DNA from: Porticoccaceae bacterium
GTDB lineage: Bacteria; Pseudomonadota; Gammaproteobacteria; Pseudomonadales; Porticoccaceae
Assembly (NCBI GenBank): GCA_003448675.1
Contig: DLXZ01000182.1
Location: 1 to 7,433, forward strand
Direction: 5' to 3'
DNA: 7,433 nt
Of this stretch, positions 1-6,790 are shown piece by piece (positions within the stretch are counted from its first letter, which is position 1; every line of letters begins with the position of its first letter). Below the pieces are notes generated by a model. The model did not search any database. It was not told the origin of the DNA and worked only from the letters and a program-made list of their open reading frames with translations. Position numbers and translations under genes: made by a program.

Positions 1-756
1 ACTGCTGGTGTCGGTGAGATCATCCACGATCGCAGCGGTCATCATGGATTCCAGCAGACCAACTACCGCCAAAGCGATGGCGTAAGGAAAAATAATAACG
101 AGGGTGTCGAGATTAACCGGCACATCGGGCCACAGGAAAACCGGCAAGGTATCCGGCAGCTCCCCCATATCGCCGACCGTGCGGACATCCAGACCAATGA
201 CGATGGAGAGCGCCGTCAGAGCCAGGATGCATACCAGGGGCGATGGCAGCAATTTACCCACTCCCGGCACCAGGGGCAGCAGATAGATAATGCCCAGTCC
301 TGCGGCGGTCATGGCATAAACATGCCAGGTGACGTTTTGCAGTTCAGGCAACTGAGCCAGAAAAATCAGAATCGCCAGGGCGTTTACAAACCCGGTCACC
401 ACCGAGCGGGAGACAAAGCGCATCAGCCCGCCGAGCTTTAAAAACCCGGCAATAATCTGTAATACGCCGGTGAGCAAAGTGGCGGCCAATAAATATTCGA
501 GGCCATGTTCCTTCACCAGCGTCACCATTAACAGGGCCATGGCGCCGGTGGCGGCGGAAATCATACCCGGCCGCCCGCCGGTAAAGGCAATGACTACAGC
601 GATACAGAACGAAGCGTAGAGGCCTACTTTAGGGTCAACGCCAGCGATAATGGAAAAAGCAATCGCTTCCGGAATCAGGGCCAGGGCGACCACCAGACCG
701 GCAAGCACGTCGCCACGAATATTGCCGAACCATTCTTTTTTCAGGGTTTCAATCAT
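1..756 (-). CDS. SulP-family inorganic anion transporter, N-terminal part (cut by window edge)
   Basis: Inner-membrane anion transporter of the SulP (SLC26-like) family, whose members carry sulfate, bicarbonate or dicarboxylates; the substrate cannot be told here. The 252 visible residues are strongly hydrophobic. They hold the family signature near residues 29-50 ([19 protein letters not shown]), the [12 protein letters not shown] segment at about 61-72 and the [19 protein letters not shown] stretch at about 231-249, which corresponds to the conserved TM8 region lining the substrate site. About the first eight of the usual 14 membrane segments are present; the rest, and any C-terminal STAS domain, lie beyond position 1. 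The ATG at 756 is the first good start: the frame upstream closes with TAA at 772-774. The Shine-Dalgarno sequence is poor. The gene is divergent from the crotonase-fold gene at 1081. Family assignment is firm; the substrate is open. Confidence 0.93.
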   Translation of the reverse strand, partial: MIETLKKEWFGNIRGDVLAGLVVALALIPEAIAFSIIAGVDPKVGLYASFCIAVVIAFTGGRPGMISAATGAMALLMVTLVKEHGLEYLLAATLLTGVLQIIAGFLKLGGLMRFVSRSVVTGFVNALAILIFLAQLPELQNVTWHVYAMTAAGLGIIYLLPLVPGVGKLLPSPLVCILALTALSIVIGLDVRTVGDMGELPDTLPVFLWPDVPVNLDTLVIIFPYAIALAVVGLLESMMTAAIVDDLTDTSS

Positions 757-783
757 CAGGAAATCAGGATTTTATTCGCTGTA

Positions 784-824
784 CCGGCAGACACGTGGAT
801 AAGCCTGTAATCATCCGGCAGACA
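784..824. repeat. 10-nt direct repeat CCGGCAGACA, two copies 31 bp apart
   Basis: CCGGCAGACA occurs exactly at 784-793 and again at 815-824. The 31-bp period is close to three helical turns, so two proteins bound there would sit on the same DNA face. The pair lies 28-68 bp upstream of the SulP start codon, in its leader or promoter. A regulator site is inference; two 10-mers could also match by chance. Confidence 0.4.
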
Positions 825-913
825 TTTATGGTGCTTCGCACCCTTCCACATGCAAGATGGGTGGAAAAAGCGGCGCAGTCTAGCGAATTAAGCGACCGAT
901 AACTTGGTATATT

Positions 914-930
914 CATGGTACTCAACCATG
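914..930. repeat. Perfect inverted repeat CATGGT-N5-ACCATG
   Basis: Six-base arms at 914-919 and 925-930 flank ACTCA. The same word recurs at 1039-1046, where GTACCATG is the reverse complement of CATGGTAC at 914-921. This could be a small operator in the divergent spacer. The arms are short, so chance is not excluded. Confidence 0.3.
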
Positions 931-1080
931 CCAGAAATAACTGCTTGTTATCACGCATACGGGAACGATCACGAATAATCCATCCGATAACACAGGGACG
1001 GGCAACACCGCTGTACTGGATACACCATTACGTGGGGCGTACCATGGACCGTTACCCCGCTAACATACAGGCAAACGTCT

Positions 1081-1869
1081 ATGAGCTATAAAACCATAAA
1101 ATTCAGTCGTCAGAACAACATCGCCCGCATCACTCTGGCCCGACCCGAGGCAGCCAATGCCCTGAATTTTGATATGGGCGAAGAACTGTACGACGTAGCC
1201 AAAGTATGCCGGGACGATGCCGAGGTCAGGGCCGTTATCCTGGATGCCGAAGGTAAGATATTCTGCGCCGGTGGCGATGTGATGACATTTGCCGAAGCAG
1301 GCGAGGAGCTTCCCGCGACCTTGCGCAAATTACTGGATACCTTTCACCCCGCCGTGGCGACACTCTCGACGATGAATGCACCGGTGATTGCGGGAGTTCA
1401 GGGCATTGCCGCCGGCGCCGGTCTGTCCCTGCTGTCCTCATGCAGTTTTGTGATCGCCAGTGACAAGGCCAGCTTTATGATGGCCTATACCGGCATCGGC
1501 ATGAGCCCTGATGGCAGCGCCACTTATTTTCTGCCCCGCCAGATCGGCCTGCGCCGGGCAGAGGAGATGATGGTAACCAACCGCCGTCTCAACGCGTCCG
1601 AAGCCGAGCAGTGGGGGCTGGTCAATCAGGTGACTGCGGCAGATAAACTGACACCAACCGTTGAGGAGCTGGCGGCGCGGATTGCCAAAGGCCCTACCCT
1701 GGCCTATGGCGCGACACGGCGCTTGTTGCTGGAGAGCTTCGACAACAGTTTCGCCCAGCAACTGAAAGCCGAGGAAAAAGGCATTATCGATATGGCCAGA
1801 ACCGAAGACGGCCTGGGAGGCGTCGCCGCCTTCAGGGCGAAACAGGAAATGGAATTTAAGGGGCGTTGA
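1081..1869 (+). CDS. Enoyl-CoA hydratase/isomerase (crotonase) family protein, probably isomerase-like
   Basis: Crotonase-fold enzyme of 262 residues, the usual length, expected to act on an acyl-CoA thioester in the cytoplasm. The oxyanion-hole segments are clear: FCAGGDV at 61-67 and GIAAGAG at 108-114. Aligned by eye to rat mitochondrial enoyl-CoA hydratase, the two catalytic glutamates (Glu144, Glu164) are replaced by Ser116 and Tyr136, so classical hydration is unlikely. Asp144 in GMSPDGS matches the acid/base aspartate of PaaG-type isomerases (GLVPDCGG context), which favours a double-bond or ring isomerase role. The ATG at 1081 has only a weak Shine-Dalgarno (AGG at 1069-1071). The gene stands alone on the plus strand and ends 9 bp before the convergent pseudouridine synthase, with no terminator visible between. 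Family is certain; the reaction is inferred. Confidence 0.93.
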   Translation: MSYKTIKFSRQNNIARITLARPEAANALNFDMGEELYDVAKVCRDDAEVRAVILDAEGKIFCAGGDVMTFAEAGEELPATLRKLLDTFHPAVATLSTMNAPVIAGVQGIAAGAGLSLLSSCSFVIASDKASFMMAYTGIGMSPDGSATYFLPRQIGLRRAEEMMVTNRRLNASEAEQWGLVNQVTAADKLTPTVEELAARIAKGPTLAYGATRRLLLESFDNSFAQQLKAEEKGIIDMARTEDGLGGVAAFRAKQEMEFKGR

Positions 1870-1878
1870 TTCCCATTT

Positions 1879-2763
1879 TCACGATTGCGTTACCAAAGCC
1901 GGCGGCAATAGTGAATCCGAGGCGGTGTAGGCTTTTTGCTCACCGGTCTCCGGCTCGTTAAAAGCCAGTTGCCAGGCACAGAGTTGAAGATCAAGTGTAG
2001 GTTCGAGATTTAATTCATCACCCAAGGGCGCATCCAGAGGGCCGCCAAACAAACGGTCACCGATTATCGGAAACCCACATTCCGCGAGATGACGACGTAT
2101 CTGGTGTTTGCGTCCGGTTTCGATCTCAACCTTCAGAATAGATGTATCCGTGCTTGCGTCGTAGCAACGCAAACTCACAAAGGTGCGAGCTGATTTGCCA
2201 TCGATATCCGAGCTGAGTAGTGACCCGACGGGCAGTGAAAAGGCACCAGCCACCAAAGCCAGATAGGTTTTCTTGACCTGGCGCTGCTCAAACAATTTGC
2301 TCAACTCGCGGGCCATTTGCCGACTATGGGCAATCAGTATTAAACCCGAGGCGGCGCGATCAAGCCGATGGACGGGAAAAGACGTACGTTGAAGTTGACG
2401 CTCCGACCAGCGACACACGGTGCAATGATCTCCCCACCTGGACCCCTGACTATACATGCCCGAGGGCTTAAACCAGACGCTGTAGGCGCCTTCATCGGCA
2501 ATCAACCGTGCAGGCCTGGGGCGAGTAGCCTGAATGCCGCGATCATAATAAAGGTGCAACTCATCGCCGATAACCAATGGCCGCTTGGCCCGCCGTAGAC
2601 GGCGAGTGTCGCTCCCCCGAGACAGCCAGACAGCACCGTTAACCATGGCCTGCTTAATCGCTTGATGGGACAGGCCACTGGCGCCCGCTAAAAGACTCAC
2701 GGCAGTATTGCCCTGCGCTTGTACCGGGATATGCAGTTCCAGCCGCTCCTGATTGTCAATCAA
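1879..2763 (-). CDS. RluA-family RNA pseudouridine synthase
   Basis: Converts specific uridines in rRNA or tRNA to pseudouridine; the target base cannot be read from the sequence. Of 294 residues, about 20-75 form a degenerate S4-like RNA-binding region. The catalytic domain follows from about 85, with the family motif PVHRLDRAASGLILIAHS at 130-147 and catalytic Asp135 in HRLDR. The later conserved block TGRKHQIRRHLAECGFPIIGD is at 216-236. Asp, Arg and the GDRLFG end of that block are intact, so the enzyme looks active. No ATG fits the N-terminus: TTG at 2763 is the first usable codon after an in-frame TAG at 2782-2784, which is also the stop of the upstream thioesterase gene. A CTG nine codons further in (2734-2736) has AGGAG ahead of it and is an alternative. 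The 18-bp gap to the thioesterase gene suggests co-transcription. Confidence 0.92.
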   Translation of the reverse strand: MIDNQERLELHIPVQAQGNTAVSLLAGASGLSHQAIKQAMVNGAVWLSRGSDTRRLRRAKRPLVIGDELHLYYDRGIQATRPRPARLIADEGAYSVWFKPSGMYSQGSRWGDHCTVCRWSERQLQRTSFPVHRLDRAASGLILIAHSRQMARELSKLFEQRQVKKTYLALVAGAFSLPVGSLLSSDIDGKSARTFVSLRCYDASTDTSILKVEIETGRKHQIRRHLAECGFPIIGDRLFGGPLDAPLGDELNLEPTLDLQLCAWQLAFNEPETGEQKAYTASDSLLPPALVTQS

Positions 2764-2781
2764 ACCGGAAACCGAATCGAG

Positions 2782-3597
2782 CTAACCAGCATAGCGCGGC
2801 ATGGTGAGATTGGATTGTGAAGCTCGACCGATCATACCTTTTTCATCGTAAAGCTCGGTTTCTACCATGGAGATACCGCTTTCCTGAGGAAAGGCGCGGG
2901 CATCAATACATATCCACTCACTTTCGGGCATGCGAAACAGGTTCACCACCAGATCGGCATTGATAAATCCCAGCTCCTCGCTGAGATGCACCTGGGCAAA
3001 GCCATTAGCAAAATCCGCCAGTACGGCTACGGTATCCAGGGGCGTATTCTCCCGACCTTCGATCACAAGTGCGGGCAACTTAGCCCAGCTACAACCGTGA
3101 CCAATACCAATTTTCAGGAATATCGGCTTGATGGGCACTTCGCGGTGCAGACCCGGCGTCGATGCCCCTTGATACATGCGATGTTCGGGGCCGATACCAT
3201 CATGGACCGCGTGATCCATGGCTGCGGCAATGCTTTCAGGTAGTGGTCGCTCGCGGCGGACGGTTTCAGGAATCGCCACATCGGTCTTCTTCAGTACCAG
3301 ACCACTGGCCCGACTCACTTCGACATCCTCGTGGAACAAGGACACGTCGAACACTTTTACCCGTTTGCCATCGCGTACTGTATTGCAACGCATGGTTAAG
3401 GGAGCCATAGGCACGGCACGAAACAAATCCACGGTAAAGCGTACCAATTGCATGTCGTCAGCGGAGAAGCGATCCTGCATAGCGCTCACCATCAAAGCAG
3501 TGGGCGCGCCACCATGGAGGCTGACCAGGCCCCAGGGGCTACCGGCGGATTCACTGGGAATGTATTCATCGCCCTGCTTGGTAAATAGCGCTTGCAT
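2782..3597 (-). CDS. Acyl-CoA thioesterase family protein (TesB-like double hotdog)
   Basis: Predicted cytoplasmic enzyme hydrolysing acyl-CoA to free acid and CoA. The 271 residues form two hotdog halves. The N-terminal half carries the HGG motif at 28-30 and the RFTVDLFRAVPM strand at 53-64. The C-terminal half ends in the typical VETELYDEKGMIGRASQSNLTMPR stretch at about 245-268, given here as landmarks LYDEKG and ASQSNL. Residues that line up by eye with the E. coli TesB triad (Asp204, Thr228, Gln278) are Asp215, Ser240 and Gln261, so a Ser-for-Thr variant of a working site is likely. The start is ATG at 3597, preceded by a weak GGA and a good promoter at 3629-3657. The pseudouridine synthase follows after 18 bp. 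Substrate chain length or aromatic preference is unknown. TesB-like thioesterases often serve fatty or aromatic acyl-CoA pathways. Confidence 0.85.
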   Translation of the reverse strand: MQALFTKQGDEYIPSESAGSPWGLVSLHGGAPTALMVSAMQDRFSADDMQLVRFTVDLFRAVPMAPLTMRCNTVRDGKRVKVFDVSLFHEDVEVSRASGLVLKKTDVAIPETVRRERPLPESIAAAMDHAVHDGIGPEHRMYQGASTPGLHREVPIKPIFLKIGIGHGCSWAKLPALVIEGRENTPLDTVAVLADFANGFAQVHLSEELGFINADLVVNLFRMPESEWICIDARAFPQESGISMVETELYDEKGMIGRASQSNLTMPRYAG

Positions 3598-3608
3598 GGG
3601 AGTTTTCC

Positions 3609-3620
3609 AAAATTAATTTT
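3609..3620. repeat. AT-only palindrome AAAATTAATTTT in the thioesterase leader
   Basis: A perfect 12-bp palindrome lies just downstream of the expected transcription start of the thioesterase gene and 12 bp before its start codon. It could be an operator, or simply AT-rich leader sequence. Low information content makes the second reading at least as likely. Confidence 0.3.
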
Positions 3621-3628
3621 TCAAGAAA

Positions 3629-3657
3629 ATTAGACAAATAATGTTAGCCGTTATCAA
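3629..3657 (-). promoter_or_regulatory. Sigma70-like promoter for the thioesterase-pseudouridine synthase pair
   Basis: Read on the minus strand, TTGATA (3657-3652) and TCTAAT (3634-3629) are separated by 17 bp, each matching five of six consensus bases. Transcription would start near 3622, giving a leader of about 25 nt before the ATG at 3597. It lies in the only gap between arfB and the thioesterase gene, so the downstream pair can be expressed apart from the symporter and arfB. No terminator is seen between arfB and this promoter, so read-through is also possible. Confidence 0.6.
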
Positions 3658-3662
3658 ATAGA

Positions 3663-4079
3663 TCAGTCGATATTGACTTTGCCCCGAAGGGATTTGGTGC
3701 GGCCCCGCCGGGTTTTGCTGTCTACTCTTTTCGCCTTCGCGCTATTACTGGGTTTCGTGGCGATGCGGGTCTTGCGCCGCACCGTGGCCCTGCTGATCAA
3801 CTCGCGCAGGCGCTCCAGTGCGTCTTCTGTATTCTTTTCCCGGGTACGAAAGCGCTGGGCCTTGATCACCACCACACCCTCGGAACTTATCCGCTGATCG
3901 GAATAGGCCAGGATTTTTTCCTTCGCCTCGTCCGGCAAGGAAGAGGCGCGAATATCAAAACGCAGGTGCACCGCGCTGGCCACCTTATTGACGTTTTGCC
4001 CGCCCGCCCCCTGGGCGCGAATGCCATGGAGTTCCACCTCGTGCTCGGGGACAAATAGCTGGTTGCCAAGTTGCAGCAC
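3663..4079 (-). CDS. arfB: Alternative ribosome-rescue factor ArfB (peptidyl-tRNA hydrolase, release-factor-like)
   Basis: ArfB (YaeJ) enters stalled ribosomes lacking a stop codon in the A site and hydrolyses peptidyl-tRNA. From the preferred GTG start the protein has 138 residues, against 140 in E. coli. The catalytic GGQ is at 26-28 in RAQGAGGQNVNK, followed by the conserved HLRFDIRASSLP (38-49) and ISSEGVVVIKAQ (64-75). A very basic C-terminal tail from about 100 to 135 (RRKTR, KAKR, KTRRGR, SLRGK) matches the tail that probes the empty mRNA channel. GTG at 4079 is preferred because AAGGAA sits six bases upstream and the N-terminus then matches known ArfB. An ATG at 4127 would add 16 residues and overlap the symporter gene by 23 bp. 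The gene follows the symporter closely, so co-transcription is likely though the functions are unrelated. Confidence 0.93.
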   Translation of the reverse strand: MLQLGNQLFVPEHEVELHGIRAQGAGGQNVNKVASAVHLRFDIRASSLPDEAKEKILAYSDQRISSEGVVVIKAQRFRTREKNTEDALERLRELISRATVRRKTRIATKPSNSAKAKRVDSKTRRGRTKSLRGKVNID

Positions 4080-4085
4080 TGGAAA

Positions 4086-4091
4086 TTCCTT
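4086..4091 (-). promoter_or_regulatory. Ribosome binding site deciding the arfB start
   Basis: AAGGAA on the minus strand lies six bases before the GTG at 4079. No comparable site precedes the ATG at 4127, which sits inside the symporter coding sequence. This favours the shorter ArfB. Confidence 0.65.
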
Positions 4092-4104
4092 TATTACCGT
4101 AATA

Positions 4105-5682
4105 TCACGAAGCGGAGGCACCCGCACTGCCGAATATTTTCTCGATATGCTCCCGAGGTAGCGACCGAGTAGCGAGCGAAACCACCACTGTCACGGCCAC
4201 GGAAACGCCCTCACCGATAGCGGTACAAGTGAAGGGGTTACCCGCCTGAGTGCCCAGCTGGAACAGGGCCTGATCAATCAAGTTTCCTTCGGCAGCACCA
4301 GCAGGCAACAGACCATTTCGCAACACGATAAAACTGACCGCACCGCTGATAAAGCCCCAGATTGCACCCTGTGCGGTGACCCCGCGCCAGAACACGCCGA
4401 GAATCAGAGGCCCGGCAAGCGCTGCCATCATGCCACCGAGGCCAACCCAGACCATCAACGCTATGTTTTGGCCGATGGAATGCCAGGCCAGTACCGCCGC
4501 ACCGAGCAGGACAAAAATAATGGAAAAGCGACTGATGCGCAGGACGTTATGATCGACCTCTTCATCACTGGCTTCCGGGTGCAGCATCTTTGACAGTGTC
4601 CGGCGATAAATATCGTTGGCGAATACCTGGGATGTTGAAATCACCAGACCGTCCGCCGTGGACATAATGGCAGACAAAATGGCGACGCCCAGAAAAGCCG
4701 CCAGCCACACTGGAAACAATTCAATAAACAGGGCCGGAATGGCCTGATTGGGGCCACCGGGCTGACTAAGCAATTCATCACCCAGCACCGCGCGGGCCAG
4801 AATGCCGCCAAAAATCATCGAGGCCAAGACCACGCCCATTAACAGGCACAACAATAAAAACCGGGTGCGGCCAACACCTTCCTTCAGCGCCCAGACTTTG
4901 TTGCCAATGTGGGGCAGCATGCCGAGTGTCAGATGAGCGACAAAGACCGCAACAAAATCCCAGTAGGAATCCAGAATGCTGGAACCTTCATAGGTAGGCA
5001 TGACTGTTTTAGGGTCCAGCTCGGTCAAACGATCCATGACGCCCGACAGCCCGCCCTCCACACCAAAGCCAATGCTGAACAGCACGACAATCATCAGTGC
5101 CAGACCGAGCATCATCGCACCCTGCACACCATCGGTAATAATGTCGGCATGAGCGCCGCCCAGAACGACATACACCAGCAGCACGCCGGTGGTAACCGTC
5201 AGCGCCCAGAATGGATTCAATCCCAGCATCTGCTCAAACATCACCAGGCCGGCGAGCATCTGGGCCGCCAGATAAAATAACAGCACCAGAGAAAACACTG
5301 CCACGATCACACGCATGGCTTCGGACTGATAGCGGTCCCCCATAAACTCGGGAATGGATCGATTACTGAAATTGTTACCGGCTTTTTGCACCTGCTTGAA
5401 ACACAGCCAGATGCCCAGGTACACCGCAAAAGGATAGACCAGGGCATAGCCCAGAGCCGGAAAGCCAAAACGATAACCAAGGCCGGGGATCCCCAGGAAG
5501 GTAGCACCGGAAGCCGTGGTGGCGGTCATGGCAAAAGCCAGAAACCACATGCCGTATTCGCCCCTGGCGGTGGAAAAGTCATCACTGGTTTTAACGTGGC
5601 GCATGCCCAGATAACCAAAGCCAATCATGGCGCCCACATACAAGAATAAAAAAGACCAGGACCAGATCCGTAACTCGTCCAT
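4105..5682 (-). CDS. Sodium:solute symporter (SSS family)
   Basis: Inner-membrane Na+-coupled uptake carrier, 525 residues, the normal length for about 13 transmembrane helices. The N-terminal segment DELRIWSWSFLFLYVG leads into TM1. Family landmarks are TTASGATFLGIPGLGYRFG at about 55-73, the GGAHADIITDGVQGAMM block near 175-191 (the usual GG-x-x-A-V-x-x-TD-x-x-Q site) and LSAIMSTADGLVISTS at about 336-351. The last holds the Ser/Thr residues of the Na2 site known from PutP and vSGLT. The solute is not evident; PanF-, PutP- and acetate-type carriers share these motifs. Start choice: TTG-TTG-ATG lies in a row, and GAGAGG (5694-5689) is ideally spaced six bases before the ATG at 5682, so the TTG codons at 5688 and 5685 are rejected. 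A 15-nt palindrome just upstream suggests regulation. ArfB follows. Confidence 0.93.
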   Translation of the reverse strand: MDELRIWSWSFLFLYVGAMIGFGYLGMRHVKTSDDFSTARGEYGMWFLAFAMTATTASGATFLGIPGLGYRFGFPALGYALVYPFAVYLGIWLCFKQVQKAGNNFSNRSIPEFMGDRYQSEAMRVIVAVFSLVLLFYLAAQMLAGLVMFEQMLGLNPFWALTVTTGVLLVYVVLGGAHADIITDGVQGAMMLGLALMIVVLFSIGFGVEGGLSGVMDRLTELDPKTVMPTYEGSSILDSYWDFVAVFVAHLTLGMLPHIGNKVWALKEGVGRTRFLLLCLLMGVVLASMIFGGILARAVLGDELLSQPGGPNQAIPALFIELFPVWLAAFLGVAILSAIMSTADGLVISTSQVFANDIYRRTLSKMLHPEASDEEVDHNVLRISRFSIIFVLLGAAVLAWHSIGQNIALMVWVGLGGMMAALAGPLILGVFWRGVTAQGAIWGFISGAVSFIVLRNGLLPAGAAEGNLIDQALFQLGTQAGNPFTCTAIGEGVSVAVTVVVSLATRSLPREHIEKIFGSAGASAS

Positions 5683-5688
5683 CAACAA

Positions 5689-5694
5689 CCTCTC
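5689..5694 (-). promoter_or_regulatory. Ribosome binding site deciding the symporter start
   Basis: GAGAGG on the minus strand, six bases before the ATG at 5682. It would be only adjacent to the alternative TTG at 5688, so it selects the ATG. Confidence 0.7.
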
Positions 5695-5700
5695 AAAAAC

Positions 5701-5715
5701 ATTTAGTTACTAAAT
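5701..5715. promoter_or_regulatory. Perfect 15-nt palindrome ATTTAGT-T-ACTAAAT, candidate operator of the symporter gene
   Basis: Seven-base arms (5701-5707 and 5709-5715) flank a single T. The site lies 19-33 bp upstream of the symporter ATG and 7 bp from its ribosome binding site, where a bound repressor would block transcription. The size and symmetry fit a dimeric helix-turn-helix regulator (TetR, MarR or GntR type). No regulator gene is in the window. AT-rich sequence upstream (5716-5737) could hold the promoter, but no convincing -35/-10 pair was found. Confidence 0.5.
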
Positions 5716-5771
5716 AGTGGATTTAATTTTTTTAACCGGATGTGGGGGCAGTCTACCGTGACACGCAAGAC

Positions 5772-5797
5772 CACCCCGCCCACCAGGTGGACGGGTG
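5772..5797 (-). terminator. GC-rich hairpin after the cyclase gene, possible terminator
   Basis: CACCCCGCCCACC and GGTGGACGGGTG can pair with one bulge and one G-T mismatch around a very tight centre, starting 12 bp past the cyclase stop codon. Its place between two minus-strand genes fits a transcription end, or a 3' stabilising hairpin. No T-run follows on the minus strand, so an intrinsic terminator is doubtful. Confidence 0.35.
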
Positions 5798-5808
5798 AAA
5801 TTCAGCGA

Positions 5809-6759
5809 CTAGTAAATTGCGATAGGATCGATGATCGCCTGCACGGTACCCCGAATTCGGGTCGGGCCAAGTACAAAGAAAAACTCAAAGGCCTTATCAC
5901 GCACCAGGGGGCCGGTCTGCATGGTTTCAAGCATGTAAATGCCGTTTTCAACCATCAGAATAATGTGGCCACCAAAAATATTGCCCTTGTTCTGTGGCGG
6001 TACCACATCCACTCCCCAGGTATCAGCGCCGACAGCCAGAACGTTTTTATCCGCCAGATACTGTGCCACTTCTTCCGAAATACCCGGTTCGGTGCTGCCC
6101 CATTTTTCTGGGTCTTTTTCCAGCATCGCTTCCGTCCAGCCCGTATGGAAAAGCACCACATCACCTTCCCGGATATCCGTACCCTGCGCCTTTTCCACCG
6201 CCTTGACATCGGCGACGCTGAAATACTCTCCCCCTTTCAGGTAGGCCACACCGGCGTGGCCGGCCATATCCAGCACCACGCCCCTGGCGGCCATGGGCGG
6301 TACTTTTTCGATGCCCATTTTGCTCACGCCTTCGGTGTGGACGAAATCAATGCCCTTATTGCAGTTATAAAACATACCGTGGACACCGGGATGACCGAGG
6401 CCATCCAGTTGCGAGCCGATGCCAAACCAGGTCTGAACCACTTCATCGTTGTAGATAAAGCCGTTAGGAAACGGCGTGCGGCCATACTCCTGACCAGGCT
6501 GGACGATCTGCACCCGCAAACTTCGTGGCCCAAAGGCGGGGGTGGTTTTATCGATAACAATACCCAGATGCTGGGTCTTGCCCCGTTTAACCAGTTGCGA
6601 GGCTTTGAGCACGCTTTCCGGGGTTATCAGATTGGCAGAGCCGATTTCATCATCGGCGCCCCACTTGCTGGGCTTACATTCCTTGGCCTGGGCCGGCAAC
6701 GCCAGCGCAGTGGCCGCCATGCCGGCCAACAAGAGACCCGTTTTGATGGTTTTTTTCAT
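5809..6759 (-). CDS. Exported cyclase-family protein (PF04199, kynurenine formamidase-like metal hydrolase)
   Basis: Member of the 'putative cyclase' family, which includes metal-dependent kynurenine formamidases, isatin hydrolase and polyketide-cyclase-like enzymes. The mature enzyme probably works in the periplasm: residues 1-25 form a classical signal peptide, MKK, then a hydrophobic core, then ALPAQA before KE. The metal-site region reads GSQLDGLGHPG at 115-125, with Gln117, Asp119 and His123. The textbook motif is HxGTHxDxxxH, so the middle His is Gln here, a change I recall from the longer members of the family. Further landmarks are GDVVLFHTGW at 199-208, GADTWGVD at 244-251 and GGHIILMVENG at 263-273. 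At 316 residues it is of the long type. ATG at 6759 is chosen over ATG at 6792: it opens the signal peptide, has AGGGGA just ahead, and the upstream ATG overlaps the candidate -10 box. The substrate is unknown. Confidence 0.88.
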   Translation of the reverse strand: MKKTIKTGLLLAGMAATALALPAQAKECKPSKWGADDEIGSANLITPESVLKASQLVKRGKTQHLGIVIDKTTPAFGPRSLRVQIVQPGQEYGRTPFPNGFIYNDEVVQTWFGIGSQLDGLGHPGVHGMFYNCNKGIDFVHTEGVSKMGIEKVPPMAARGVVLDMAGHAGVAYLKGGEYFSVADVKAVEKAQGTDIREGDVVLFHTGWTEAMLEKDPEKWGSTEPGISEEVAQYLADKNVLAVGADTWGVDVVPPQNKGNIFGGHIILMVENGIYMLETMQTGPLVRDKAFEFFFVLGPTRIRGTVQAIIDPIAIY

Positions 6760-6790
6760 TGTTCCCCTGCCCTTAAATGTATTGGGTCGC

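Larger units (their letters stand above)
757..1080. promoter_or_regulatory. Divergent intergenic region between the SulP and crotonase-fold genes
   Basis: This 324-bp spacer separates two divergent genes and must hold both promoters, but no -35/-10 pair stands out on either strand. Visible structure is a 10-nt direct repeat (784-793 and 815-824), a perfect 6-bp inverted repeat CATGGT-ACTCA-ACCATG (914-930), and a looser inverted pair TGTTATC (946-952) and GATAACA (986-992). A minus-strand frame of 64 codons (764-958) has no recognisable protein character and is not called as a gene. No tRNA or other structured RNA was recognised. Confidence 0.5.

Noticed and set aside
793..802. DnaA-box-like TTATCCACG on the minus strand
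   Set aside because: A single near-match with no cluster of boxes, no AT-rich unwinding region and no replication genes nearby, so not an origin.
764..958. Minus-strand frame of 64 codons in the divergent spacer
   Set aside because: No recognisable protein, no good ribosome binding site, and it covers the repeats expected to be regulatory. A tiny real gene cannot be excluded, but nothing supports it.
1438..1761. Minus-strand frame of 107 codons opposite the crotonase-fold gene
   Set aside because: Antisense to a well-supported coding region; no ribosome binding site or domain.
3218..3616. Plus-strand frame of 132 codons opposite the thioesterase gene
   Set aside because: Entirely antisense to a recognised enzyme and without any family motif.
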